From the NCBI GenBank assembly GCA_014925825.1, contig JACGCK010000060.1:62001-126000 (forward strand): 64,000 nucleotides of DNA. Reading direction: 5' to 3'. The stretch comes from Pholiota molesta (lineage: Eukaryota > Basidiomycota > Agaricomycetes > Agaricales > Strophariaceae). Below the pieces are notes generated by a model. It was not told where the DNA came from. It saw nothing but the letters and a program-made list of their open reading frames with translations, and did not search any database. Each line of letters opens with the position of its first letter. The first letter of the stretch is position 1. Positions 30,816-43,746 of the stretch are shown in pieces. The position numbers were made by a program, and so were the translations under genes.

Positions 30816-33288
30816 GAGAAGGAGTCTTTCGCTTTACTACTTTCACTGTTAGTAACACTGTTAGTATTATCGTACTTATGCCCACTCACTGACACTCATC
30901 GCTTTTCATCAGGATTTTATTCAGAACAGTATTACACCAATCTTGATTTTAAAAGCAGACTGCAATGCATTGCACTTCGGTATCTTTGGCGCCTATCGTG
31001 GGCAATTCACGACAAGTAAGACTTAGTAAGTAGTGGATGCATTTCGGCGTCATGATGACTTCATTCGCGCCTCGTCTACTTAGTACCTGGTCGGCATATA
31101 TTGCAAGCATCATTCGACCTGATCGATGACTATTCAGCGCCAGCGCTGAGCGCTAAAATGGCTATCGACAAATTCTAGTCAAAAACGCTTACACAGTAAG
31201 TACTCTCGTGACCTATAGATCAACCAGCACTCATGTTTATCTCGAGGGGGTGCACTACCATTTATTCCTCGCGTAATTTACTCACTACAGCGGTGTCCGC
31301 GAGAGAGTTTTCTTCTAAAACTTCGTATCGTATTCCCAAGTAATAATCGCTGAGATTATTGACCTTCTGGTGGGCTACTTGATCGTTGCCGCAGGATTGG
31401 TTTTGATTTTATCGTTCAATATTTGCAGGTAAGCTTCTGAGTATCTTCACTCAGTAGGAATGGGCTGAGAAGTATTTTTCTTTTGCGCCTGGTGAATTTA
31501 CTTCATTAATAGAGCTGTTTTCCGGGTTCTCCGCTAACACTTGATGGTATCTCAATAGAAGGTGTATGTGAGAAGTTATCATAGAAAGATTCGTTGGTTA
31601 ATCTCCACACGTGGGGCTCACGGAGTCTTTAAATGCGAAGCAAATGCGAAGAATGGTATTGATTCGATGAGCGTTATATATATTTGTAGTTGGCGACGAT
31701 TCTAAATTCCGTCTTGATTGAATGTCGATGGTGGTTTGTGGAATGACCCCCACCGACTGAGAATACAGTATTGTGTTCACACCAACTCGAAATATATCCC
31801 GTTTTCAGGATAAGCGGATGTATCGAGGAATTATTAGGACTGGTGAATCCTGACCATAGGGTAATGATTGTGCGATGATATCGCCAAAGAAGCTCGAGCG
31901 CCAAATACACTCCACTGTAAGTTCAATCTAACACGTTCTCTGCTATGGCAGTTGGCTGGGATGGAACGAAGAATAAAGTATGACAGTCTCATCTGATCTC
32001 TTAAATAGGAGTATCTGGGAATCCGCTGCTAAAACGAAGGATATCGTGTTCTTGACATGGGAATGGAACTTGCGTGGCATTCCGAACATACATCGTGGAA
32101 AGGTAGCTAAAATCTAGGATTGACGGTGGTAAAAAGACCGCGGCTGAAGCTTCGGGGAAAGTTGCTTCGAGACACTTCGCTACTTGCGGGTATCTGCTCT
32201 CTTCCAAGTTACCCTCGACTGGCTCAGCTGACTCTGTTGTTAATCTATTTTTACGGTGCTCATTCATCGAACAGGATATGGACTTCTGTTGAGCTGTAAA
32301 GTGCACATGCCTTGAGATAAATACATCAACATAATCTAGACTTTGGATTTATGTTTCTCAGTCATTTTTGAAGGACATTAATCTTGGGTGACTTCATTAC
32401 AGAAATAGGCGACGTTAATTCTATTTCTGGACAGGATGACGAAGATGTTCCTTTACTCGACGATATCTCTAAAGCCGCCGATGAATAGGTAGCTTGGCGC
32501 TACGCTTAACATGGACTTCAGACGCTGACAAGAGATATTGATAACCGTGGCAATTGAAGCTGCGGAGAGAGTGAAAATACATCCCTTTAAACAAATCGTT
32601 GGTTCTGTGTTGCAACCTCTAAGTTAATACTTGGACTGCCGTTCCGGATGGTCGGTGTTAGTAGTTATTCTTGTTACTAAAAGATACGAGGGTTCCATCC
32701 ATAGGTTGCATATACTCTTCGTGACCCGAACGTCGATATTTCCTTCTTGGAATCTGGTGTTCCCTACTCCACGTATATATGTTACATACGATGCAGAAAT
32801 TAGGTTAGCAGCGAGAAAAGATGGACCACGCCCGTTCGTAAAATAATAGGTGAGACGAAGGGCATAATTAATATAGTTTCGTGCACGTCTCCCGTATCTC
32901 GAAGCCTGCCGGACCGAAAAATGACAGAGTTGAATCCCGGTTTGCGTGTAGATGGCGTTGATCAAGCATGACTATGCCAAAAATGTGAGCCGTGGACCAG
33001 GCGTTTCGTTTGGACGCCGAAGTGTTGAGGGAAGACCCGGGAGAGGGCAAAGTTTCAAGAAAAGTTAATGATTTGAAAGGAACACACGAATGCTGTGGCG
33101 TACATTGGGCGTACAGTCGGAGGAGCGCATGTTTTATCTCCACGTGGGTGCTATCAAACTCGGCAGAATGCGCCTTTGGCCGGCAACTCATGTGCATGAG
33201 ATTTATTAGATCGCATCATTCAGAATCCAGATCAGAGGCCTAAAATCTATATCAGGAATTGAGCGAGTGAGAGTAAGTCTGAGTAGGT
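30816..33288. other. No gene recognised
   Basis: A few minus-strand ORFs of 70-115 codons (31674-31910, 32001-32306, 32624-32965, 32868-33197) could be exon fragments, but none shows a domain I recognise and their splice joins are not convincing. Confidence 0.45.
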
Positions 33289-36200
33289 ACCAAGGGGTGT
33301 GCGCCGGCAATTGCCGACATATAGGGTGGGGGGGGAGGGTCACCTGTTGCCGGCTTATCCAAACTTTTTTTTACCACTGTAAAAATCGCTACAAAAGCAA
33401 TATTTTAGCCTAGATATATGATAATATGATGTTTCTGAGGTCTTCCAACAATGTACAAGTCCTTAGGGGGTGGAAACAAGGTGGAAACGTCCGGAACGCG
33501 CTTGGAACGTGCGCCCGAAGTCAATGCGGCGTCGGATCCGAAGCCGTTCGAATGTTGATTGGATGGCTCGCATCACTCGGCATAGACTCGGCGCATCCAA
33601 TAATAGTCTTTGCTAGCGATATCTCAGCGCTTGATGGGCGCTTACATGTCATTGTAGAGGCGTATATTGACTTGTAATTACTCATGAAGACCCTTTAGTT
33701 CAGTACAATATTAATTATTGAAGTTACTGGACAATTACTGCTTAGGAGTTACTTAGCTGGAACCTGCCTCAGAGCGGATCAGTAGATAAGATGCAGATAC
33801 GATCACATCCGCCGGCAAAATGTTGCAGGAATGATATTGCTTTTTTTTGCTTCAGCTCTTGTGTCTTTTGGTTCGCTCTTGCAAAGCTTTCTGATCATTA
33901 GAGACTCTCCCGCACCTGGAATTCGTCGTTCTATGCCCAAGAAATCAAAAAAAACCAATGTATGTTAATCTACGTCACTTTACGATCTATTAATGACCTT
34001 GTCTAATTTTAGGAATCGGGTTTTACCCTCCAGTCCACCCAATACTGCGACGCCTGCAAACGCGACGTTCATATTGGACTTGGTGGCCAAAGCAACTGGG
34101 CGATTCATGTTTCAAGTGCTGGTCACAAAAAAGCAGTTCTCGAGGAAGCCGCACTGCCAAAGAAGACACTGCTGTCATTCTTCGCCAAGCCCTCTATCCC
34201 CGCGGTATCCGCCACTTCTTCTCAGGCTGTCGTCCTTGCACCCACACCACTTCGCTCGTCAAACGCTACCCCTCTGGCCATCCCTGCAGTCGCTATCGAG
34301 GCTCTCGCTGACCCACAGATTGCTCCATCACTGGTAATGTTCATTCACGTTGCATTCACGTCTTTTTTTTGTAACTCGCTCACACCCATTGCCTAGCTTT
34401 CTGCGACTATATCGACAGACAAATCTGACCACCCGCTCCTCCAGGAGATATACCGATGCATATGTTCCTTACCACTCACTGTTCCTCTCGGCGCTCCATC
34501 AGAACCTCTCGCTCAGTTCGCGCATCCTCCCACCGCATTTGTCGAAGAAGGCCAAGATCCCTGGGAGGAAGTTATCAACCCCGCGCTCGATCGAGTCCTA
34601 GGCTTTGGCAAGAATTCCGACGACATACGCGCATTGATTCGCCGTGGAGACTATGGGATGGATGGGCTGTATAGATACCTAAAGGCTTGCATATCCGACC
34701 TCAACATCTATGCCGGTCTCTTCGAAGGGAAGATCCGTCGGCTTATCGATGCTATGGTTGAACTGTAAGTATTTTCATTCCATAATGCCATATATTAACT
34801 GTCTATTAACATATCTTCTCCCCAAGAACACCACTTCATGAGCCCCAAATGCACGAGCCTCGAATGCACGAGCCACTTAAGCGCCCAAACATGCCAAATG
34901 AAGTCATCTACGTTGACTCCAGAGCGCCGTCTCCGTCTCCTCAAAACCTTCCTACACCTGTTCCTGATGCCAGCGAGCTTTCAGTAGTGAAATGTCCGGG
35001 GTATTTGCTCGCTCTCCCAGACGGTGCTTCCCCATTCGCGTCATATCCTTTCCTGCTCCACACACGATATACCCTTCCCTGGAACGTCATGGTTGATTCC
35101 GAGCGCTTAATTCTCTATTCAAAACGATGTACAGAAACGGCGCGTGTTTCGTCTAAAGGAAAGGAAAAAACACCCTTGGCATGTCATTACTGTGCACGCC
35201 TCCACGACAACGATATAGTTATGGGAATACGACATCGAATACTCGACGGTACTCACGAAAATGCGACATGGGTCTATCTGACCCCTTCCGAAATGTATGC
35301 TCTGCTACAGCGAAAGACGAATATTATCCACCATCTCAAGCTCCGCGCTTTGAACAATGCAGCCTCAATCAGAATCCGAAATCGCCAGATTCAGACATGG
35401 AAGCGGCTCGTCATGGCTATCGGAAAGTCAGATATACCTCGCCTTCGGGCGCTTATGGCCACTCAGGTGCGGTCAGGCGCTAGCGTGTATTCGATTCTCG
35501 AGAAGGTGGACAAGGCCGCTTGCCGTCAGTACAGCCCCAAAGGTTATGAACAGGCTGACTTTGAGCGAGCATTTCTGATCTATAAATTGGGAGGTCGTTC
35601 CGCTGCCAACATTGCGCACCGTGCGCTTGGAGTGCCTTCGATCGATGCCACGAAACGCCATATTGCAACTGCGCCACTGCAACCATCTCCTAGCTTCCCA
35701 ACCCGCCAGGAGCTTTCATCGAACCTTCAGCAATGCTATCCACCCGACAACGTTTCACGCAATCAACCCAAGTTCGGAATGTCCATTCAATTCGACGAAT
35801 TAAAGGTTCAAGAACGTTTACGGTGGGATCCTCGTACGAATAACATCCTTGGAGTTTGCCGCGAGCATGGGAAGGTCTGCGCTCTCCAATTTTGCTCGAT
35901 AAATCAAGCCGAAAGCATTGCCTTGGCTCTCCGTGAAAAGCGCATACATTTGGCGACAGAAGTAAGAATTTAATTCGTCGTTTCAACTTCTATGCTTATG
36001 CATCTTTTACCTTTAGGTAACCGTCATCGGATCTAGTATCCTTTGCAATGAACCACGGAAATACGTCACGAAGCCCTTCGGAATGTCTGGCAGCTGTAAA
36101 CAAGAAAGTGTCGCCGACCAGGAGAAATTAATTCGCACTTCAATGACCGCCCTAAAGGAGCAAGAAAGCGAGATAAACGCTCTACTGTACTGTCTCTGCT

Positions 36201-39200
36201 CGGATGGTGACGCCCGCCGACGTCGAGCGCTTATAAACATTGCGATGAAAGGCACGATATTTTTTTTAAATTAAACTGCCCACACACGAACTAATCCATC
36301 GTATAGCCGACCTTGACCCTGATGACCCCATCTATGCGAAATTATCGCAGCTTCCACTGTTCAATCTTAAGTGTGGAGATGATGGCGTAACTGCCGACTT
36401 CGACTGGAAGCACGTCCTCAAACGCTTCAGAAACACGGCGATCCGACAAAAGGGTTTCAACGTCAATGGACGTGCTATCTCGACGTCTATTCTCCGAGAA
36501 CATCTCAAGTCACTTGGGATGACGGACCTAACTATCAATTCTCTGCTCTCGCCGAACGATAAGCAAGATGTTACATTGATGATGAAATTTCTTCATTCCG
36601 TTAGTCGATTGGCCTCAGCTCCAGATACAGCGGACCCCCTCTCCCGCTCAACCCGTGAATCACTGCGGCTTCTGGGATGTCTCTATGGGCACCTCCTCAA
36701 TGTGTACCTCGATACATCCCTATCACTTCATCAACAGCTTGTCGAGCTCAGCGCCGCCGCCCATCTCATTCTCGCTCTCTATCACCAGGACAAGGGGAAC
36801 TTCATTCCTGTTCAAACCTACTTCGACGTTATGTGTATGATCAAGACCGTCTACTTCTGTGTGTGCAGAAACCACGGAAACTCAAGGTCCCAAAGCGCCG
36901 GAAGCCTACGTCGCCATCGATCCTAGCAACCCATCTTCAAAACCTATTCATAAATCATCAATCTTGCGCATTTATTCGAATCCGCTCACAATAAACGAAT
37001 CCAGGGATCGCCTCAAACGCGTACGAGGCTATTCTCGCTATAACGAAGTCAAGAACGCAGTCAACGAGGCCGATTCAATGCAGAATAATTCCGAGGAACG
37101 TCTGGAGGTTCAAGATCCTGCCTTTACGCTGGTTCATTGCTCACGAAATATTTTTCTTGCTGTGATCCAAGTTCTAGGAATCCGCCAGGATGGAAAGGAA
37201 GTCGCATCGATCCCTTCTCGTCTATTACCTGAACCAAATGTTCGGCTCCACGCTCAGATCATGAAGCTGAGTCCTATTCTCTTTCAAGACGCAAATCATC
37301 AACCCGAGAGCGCCGATTGGGAATGGAATGGGAATTTCGAGTCTCAAGGGATACTACGTGATTTGAGTGGACGCTCTATTGAGCAGGTCGATCCTCAGCT
37401 ACAGCCCGCATCCCGCGGTCGAAACGCGAATGAAGAAACCTACGTTTTCAAGACATCTGAGCTGCGAGCAATGGCGGCGATGATGTACGAGAGGCTCCAG
37501 AAGGAATCACTACCGAAAGTTTCAATAACTGACACTTTCCCTTATCGTACTGGGAATGGTATGTTTGTCTCTTGAATAACTCGTGGCCAGTTTTATTTAT
37601 AAAATTAACCTACAGGCGACGCATGTTTTGTCTGTGAGAAGGACAGAGCGGAAGGAGAGCTCCATCATGTCGATGGTTCGCGAACCTGCGCGCTCTGTCC
37701 CAACATCAAGATCAGTACTATGTCTGGCCAGGATTTACTCAAGCACATGGGTACGCATATCCTGAATGACGCTGCGCTTCTAGGAGCCGATAATCCGTGT
37801 GGCCTGTGCTTGAACAGAGGTCTACTTTGTGAGATCTATCTGTTCCAACGTGGCGAGGCAGTCAGTATAGATCAGGCAAAATCCCACTGTCCAAATCTTC
37901 GCCCTTTCCACGTAAAGAAGGCCGCTGAATTTACCGTCCGCCAGCCTTGTACGAATCACCCCATTTCCTGTCCAATATGTCCACCTGGTGCGCGCGCTGT
38001 CTGGAAGTACAACCTCAGGCAGCATATAATAACCGAGCATCCATCTTATAACCATACTCTTTATGAGGCTTTTTTCCGGTTTCACGACGATGAGGAGGAT
38101 CTCATGAAAGCTGAATGGCAAAAGCTCAAACGTCATCGAATGCGACCTTCAAAGGACACGAGTACGCGGCAACTCCAAATTTCCGATGGCCACAGTTCAC
38201 GTCTGGCATTACGGTATGTATTCTGCAGTCTTTTTCAAAACTATGCCTGTCTGATGGATATCTATCTAGTGACATGGGTGATGTAGGTCTCGATTCGGCT
38301 GCGGCTATCGACAATGATACAGATTTACATTCGCCGTCCGGCGGCGAACATGAAAGCCTCGAAGATTTAGTAGATGATCATGGACAAGGTAATTGGGATC
38401 CACCTTCACGTGTAGCTTCGCCGGCACCCCAGCAAGATCTCGAGGTGGGATTGGTGGCTCCTTTATCCCATACGGACGCACCTTTGAACGCAGCTATCGA
38501 TGCGGCTGTCGATGTGCCCATTTCGGATGCCGTTGTCAATGTGTCTGTCGAGGTACCTGTCGATGCACCTGTCAATACACCTATCGATGTGACGGCTGGC
38601 ATAGAAGATGCCCAGAATGATGATATTCAAGGTACGTGGCCATGAGTGATATATACATCTACAATGCTAATGTTGGTTGAATTTTCATAGAAGGTTCGCG
38701 TCGCCGTCAAAAGCGAAAGATTATTCTGGAATCAGATGATACAATCCTCGACGGCGATGATATGTGCCAAGATGACGGATGTGGACGTCTGGTAACTGAG
38801 GATGACCTTCTTCGGTGCAAGGGACCAGGATGTGGAGGCGTTGTATGTTTTCCAAATGTTTCTACTGTTTGTAACTTGTATTATCTTACTAATTATACCA
38901 TTTGCAGTTTCATCTTACGTGTCGGGGGCTCACAAAGAAACCAGGGAAGGACTGGTACTGTGATGATGATTGTAAAGTGAATGCTACGGGCACAGGTATT
39001 CGAAAACGGCGGCGAAAGAAGAATTAGCGCTGGGAGGACTGGGTAGTCACTATTTTTAGCGCTTTAGTAATCAGAATTGCATAAGAAACACGTGACAACT
39101 TTCCTTTTTTGGACTGTAAGGGGGGGGAGGGGGGGGAAATTTTGCCTTAAACAAACTTTTCGACCCTATATATTTGATTTTTTTTTTGCATACCCCTTGG

Positions 39201-39201
39201 T
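33289..39201 (+). mobile_element. 5.9-kb DNA transposon with short terminal inverted repeats
   Basis: The left end reads ACCAAGGGGTGTGC (33289-33302); the right end read inward on the minus strand is ACCAAGGGGTATGC (39201-39188), 13 of 14 identical. At exactly the same offset (30 bases in) both ends then show ATATAGGGT (33319-33327; 39171-39163). The two-block match at equal spacing makes chance unlikely. The ends enclose a single large transposase-like gene (33933-39026). No target duplication was evident at these exact borders, so they may be off by a few bases. G-runs occur near both ends (33328-33338 and 39119-39137), in direct orientation. Confidence 0.7.
33933..39026 (+). pseudogene. 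Transposase-like protein: C2H2 finger, RNase-H-like core (P-element/THAP9-like?), PHD finger; internal deletion
   Basis: Exons: 33933-33959, 34013-34333, 34397-34764, 34827-35961, 36017-36251, 36307-about 36860, then in a new frame about 36859-37558, 37616-38213, 38270-38631, 38691-38842, 38908-39026. The N-terminus MPKKSKKTN leads to a zinc finger (YCDACKRDV...HVSSAGHKK, C-x2-C-x16-H-x5-H). The core has FGMSIQFDELKVQERLRWDP, DWKHVLKRFRN, NDKQDVTLMMKFLHSV and LSAAAHLILALY. A Cys-rich region follows (CFVCEKDRAEGELHH, CGLCLNRG, CPICPPGARAVWKYNL). It ends in a PHD-type finger (CQDDGC...CKGPGC...HLTC...CDDDC) and a basic tail. After MIKTVYFCV the frame changes and the segment that I recall containing a conserved DRLE motif in this agaricomycete family is absent. 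That makes a deletion likely. The intron after 36251 is GC-AG. Confidence 0.7.
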
Positions 39202-39535
39202 CCCAAGCTTGTCCTTCCCTTTGCATCGTCTAAGTACAACGGCCTGATCGAGTGGGTGCCTCGTGCCACCGCCGACTCATCGCCTATACAAGCAGCACTG
39301 AGCCCAGGGAGCCGCACAGGATCTACCCACAAATCAGTACCGTAGTAAGTATTGACGGTCACGTCGAGAGGCCAACATTTTGTTCAGCGTACAACGTAGA
39401 GCAAATGTAGAGGACAGAGTCAATTACAGCTGGTCAGGCAAATCGCATATTAAGTACATGATGCTTGAGTAGTCGTATCGTAAGGTAAAGTATGGTACAA
39501 TGTTAGAAAATACTACAATGATTGTTAGACGAGTG
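39202..39535. other. No gene recognised
   Basis: Spacer between the 5.9-kb element and the DUF6593-like gene; nothing recognisable. Confidence 0.5.
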
Positions 39536-40243
39536 CTACAAGTCGTACTCGTGGATGTGTCGCATGATGATCAGAGTCGCAAACATTTCTATAAAGCCAT
39601 ATAAACAACTGGTTTAATGTATAGGTAGGGCGACTAGGAATGCGTACCGGAAGCTAAATGACCGAAGTCTTCAGTGATGGTAAACATATACCAGAAGTGA
39701 TGTAGGCCGGCTCCATTGGAGGCTTGAAACTGTAATCTGCAATAATTTCGCCATTGCCGTTGGTACACTGTCGAGAGTAAATCAGCCACGTTTTCGGTCG
39801 AAACGATCTGAGCATACCGTCCACAAGTCTCCTTCTACTTTGCGCCACCCCCATCTGTATTCGTTCCCATCCGACGCGATGAATCTCCTTAGTTTCGAGC
39901 TGGTTGATGTAAATTAGCGTATGAGCGAGCCAGAGGATGTTACTACTTGCCCCTCGGAGATATTGACCATCGAAAGGTACTGGTCCATGTTCTTGGGCTC
40001 TTGATTCCGATACTGGATAGTGCCTAACGTGTGGTTGGGACCAAAATACAGCGTAGCCGCAGGGCCGTCTTGGTCTTCCGCTTCATTTGAATGTTTATAG
40101 ATGTCGTATTCACTTTGCGATTCGTTGTCCACCCTCTTGATATAATTGATCCGCATGCGCTCGTGAAACTCGACGAATGTGGAGCCAGAAAGTCGGCCTG
40201 TTGCGTCGTCAAAAAAATAAGGGAGTTCGTAACGAAGGGCCAT
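39536..40243 (-). pseudogene. DUF6593-like protein gene with frame disruptions
   Basis: Four exon-like segments on the minus strand: 40243 to about 39950, 39899-39818, 39767-39648, 39588-39536. They encode ATLYFGPNHTLGTIQYRNQE, then FIASDGNEYRWGWRKVEGDL, then CTNGNGEIIADYSFKPPMEP, then MFTITEDFGHLAS joined to EMFATLIIMRHIHEYDL and a stop. The order and the SDG-Y-W, Y-KPP-PAY, and terminal M-A-L-IMRHI patterns match small basidiomycete proteins I know as DUF6593. Exon 1 to 2 does not keep frame with the available GT donors, and one base is missing between YITSG and MFTITE. Two indels therefore suggest a pseudogene, or sequence errors. Function of the family is unknown. Confidence 0.6.
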
Positions 40244-43200
40244 TTTGCCGTGGTAGAGAATCCACGTTGTGTTGAGATACAGGAACAGGGGTTAAGTGAC
40301 GGATGGACTGAATGAAAACCAGATTTATTAGCTACAGCCTACCCAAGGAAATAGGCAGGTGAGATAATGCGTGTAGAGGTGAGATACAATCTGGATAGAA
40401 TTAACGTTTTCCATTCTTTAGGCACAACGTTCACTATTATTATAAATTGGTTAACTTCCGCACCAATTGCCCCTGCCTTGCCGAATCGGAAACGGCAATG
40501 CCGAGAGCATGCCGTGCCAAAGTGACGCTCATATAATTTAGCGCTCGTGATAACTTGAACGTTGGCTCTTGTCCTTCAGTATAGATGTAAAGTTGGAAAA
40601 GCATTATCCTCGAAAAATTTGTATGAAGAAATAGACCTCAAGCTGCCAAACACAATAATGCGTTCTATTTAGTCATTTTCAAGTTCCAGGTGGCACGCGA
40701 ACATTCGTAACAACGCAATCCCGGGGATAGGCCATGCTGGTAGTCCAGGGTCCACGGCTGAATTCAATTTTTAGGTTCTGCTCAAATAAATGTTGACCCT
40801 TGCTGTGACGCTGCATCTGCATTGGATAAATAATGCAGGACAATCGTGGACACTAGTAATTCAGCGTTTTGCCGCCCATAACACGCGAAACACTCTCACA
40901 GATTTTGATGAGGCAGCCAAATATTCAAATAATACGGCCTTTAATACTCTGACAATATATTTAATTGAACTCGAAACGGCCGTGGCTATCGTCCTGTTTA
41001 CAGTGATGGCATATCGGCTCGGACGCCTCGTAAATACTCAACGTCAGATGTGAGCCCAAATCAATCAACTCGTGTTTTCATCGCAGCTTTCATGGAGCCA
41101 CAACGCCCTTATGATGTACATTTGACACGACACGCGAATGCTGCCGCACACTTACTCACAGGACGAAGACAATATACGTGGCGGCGTTAGATTATTGTGA
41201 CCATTGTCTTTCCTAATGCTGACGTCCGGCGTTCAAAGGAGATCTGCGCGCCTCTATTTGGTGTTATTTCGTGTTTTAATCGCACGCACCATGAGGACAG
41301 AGCTCGATACGATGGGGCACGTCATTGCTCGAAGAAGGACCGCATCTGCCGACGCAGAGTCGCTTGCCTTATCCATCTATCGATTGTGAGTGTCCACGCT
41401 GGAATATGTGTTCCACGGGTTCATGCAAGACAATGCAGCTGGAGCGTAGTTGGTTATTTGTTGAGATGGGCTGTACGCTCGCTCCAAGATGCAAATTACC
41501 GTACATCGGTCCAATTCAACAGTCCCTGGCTGTTCCCCGTATAGAATGTTTTGCACATACACTGGCTAGCCTTTAAAAATGACAATCACATCAATATTTC
41601 CATGCACTTTCGTCATTCATTTCCGAGGTTGGAGTTTTATGTTCGTGCCAAAGCCATTTTCCGGGACAAATTCAGGGACGTTGATGATCTATGGGATACA
41701 AGATCAACCTAAGAAGGCATTGAGTTGCTGCGTATTGAGAATTGTGTCGGAAGTGCGACAATTTTATATAAGCTCTTACTGAAATTATCACGACACCGTC
41801 GACACGTCAACTTGCAGGTTTCAGGGGGTTGATCCCAATGCCGAGCATGCAGAAAAAATGCGGCTCGTGTGTATCACTGTCCCCTGGAATCGTCAGGTAT
41901 CAATTGTAATTGTAATATATCCAACGTCACCGAAGGTCGCTTTGCGCCAGGTCGGCATATGTGAATTATCGTCTCAAAGAGACCTTTCGGGCCCGTAACG
42001 ATGGAATTGGTACGTATACATCTCCATTCAACATCCCAAGACTTCCAAAACAAGTTAACCTTCCCGAGGACAGTAGCGGCACAGGTCAGTGGGCCAATCG
42101 AAGTCCGCATAAGGCCCAGGCGAACGTGTGGTCGACTCAGCTTTCCAAAACAGTCCTCAGCACCAGCTTACAACACCCACTCCGAGTCCGTCACTCTCGT
42201 CGTAGAAGCTCGATTGCCCATTTCTGTATCTCTACTTTCGACATACACGTGTCCTGTCGCTGCTCTGCCGCCATCTGTTTTACCGACATTGTCACCGGCG
42301 AATTGGGCGGAAACTCCTTGGAAAGGTGAAAACTCCTTGGAAATACGTCGAGGACATAACAAAGCTTACCTGCGGGCCGTGCTGTTCCAGGGAGTCTCTA
42401 CAGGTCTCTACGTTCTTCCTAAAATAAGTTAGGTGTGTTGGCGCTTGAACGTTTCTGAAGGTAGACTGTGATTAATTGACGGTTTGTTAGAGACTAGATC
42501 AGAAACCCATTGTATTCTTACACGGATCGAGATGCCACAGCGTCAACACTTACACGAGAAACATGCACCGCTGAGTAATTGGAAGAAGGACATCCGAAGC
42601 ACCCTCTTATTGTCCCACTTCATCACCTGCACGTCAGTACCTTGCGTTGCGGGAGGGTCTAGGTTCAAAACCCATGTTCCAGCACCGGCACCTCTTGTGA
42701 TAATCAACCCTCCCATGCCCGTGCGATTTACCTTGCTTTCACCTTCAGGCTTCGATGCTTCTAGCTGAAGGACTACCTTCTTTCGCATAGTAGGTGGGTG
42801 AATATTCTGACGTTGCAGCTACTTTTGTATGCGGGACTGATATATCATTTTCCTCGGCTGCGAAAGAACGTCGCCGGAGAATCAGGTCACCAAATTCGTC
42901 TTAATTCGTCTTAATTCGTCTTCTCAAACGGCGTAGGGTCTGTTCAGAGCTCGAGTATTGGGGATATACTTACTAGGACGTTCGACGGGATATTGAGGGT
43001 CCAGTAATGACATGGGCGAGTGACCATTCTTCCGTTCATCAAGGTCTCATTTATCCTGTTGAATTAAGCTTTCAATAATAATTTTGAAACAGGTGCATTC
43101 TTGTTGCATTGTGGTATTATCCCTCTAGTAAGCCTGATCTAACCTGTTATTAAATGAGGAGCCAAAACGCGTATATTACATTCTTTCCGGTTCATTTTCC

Positions 43201-43700
43201 ACATGCCATTATAGACTCTGAAATGATCGACACAGAGCTACCTAGTATCCGGTATACGCATTGGATTCGAACGAAGTTCCAAACTTCCAAAGTTCCATCC
43301 GAGTCGTGGTTCCCGCAGCGGGTATTGAACTCTACGTATGTGCCATCCGTCTTCTCCACCATAGTCTGCGTAATATTTAAATTCGATTTAGCTGCAATCT
43401 GTTACATTGTGTAGGACGCGCAGAATTGCCGACTGTCGGGGACGTTGAATTGTCGGACCAACAAGCCTTATTTATGGGCAATATTTAAGCGAGACTCTGA
43501 TAAAACTCTGTGATAAGATAAGAATATGTCCGCCTTCCCGAGGTCTATCATCCTGACGGTTGGAAACTAGCTTGAAATATTGTTGAAATATGCCGAATAT
43601 TCAAACTACTCAATCCGTTCCGAGGTATAAAGTGTTCGTACTTTAGTATTAATTCAGGAGAATATACATAACATGCATGTTGCAGAAACAGCCCAGTGCT
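40244..43700. other. No gene confidently recognised
   Basis: Scattered ORFs of 60-140 codons on both strands. The minus strand at 41870-42790 shows several exon-like frames (for example RPHVRLGLMRTSIGPLTCAA and a downstream VNLFWKSWDVEWRC), which might be a decayed gene, but I cannot name it. A small ATTCGTCTTA triplication lies at 42895-42925. Confidence 0.45.
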
Positions 43701-43746
43701 AGCGCTGAGCCCCAGTGAGAACAGGTTCTGTATTCCTCTGCGTAGA
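43701..43746 (+). repeat. Left terminal inverted repeat of the 9.6-kb element
   Basis: Starts AGCGCTGAGCCCCAGTG. Matches the reverse complement of 53218-53263 at roughly three quarters of positions, with exact blocks AGCGCT, AGCCCCAGTG, GGTTCTG and CTCTGCG. Confidence 0.65.

Noticed and set aside
33328..39137. G-runs near both ends of the 5.9-kb element as a second terminal repeat or paired G-quadruplexes
   Set aside because: The runs are in direct, not inverted, orientation and flanking bases do not match; treated as simple low complexity.
42640..42700. GGTTCAAAACC resembling a tRNA T-arm
   Set aside because: No acceptor, D-arm or anticodon arm can be folded around it.
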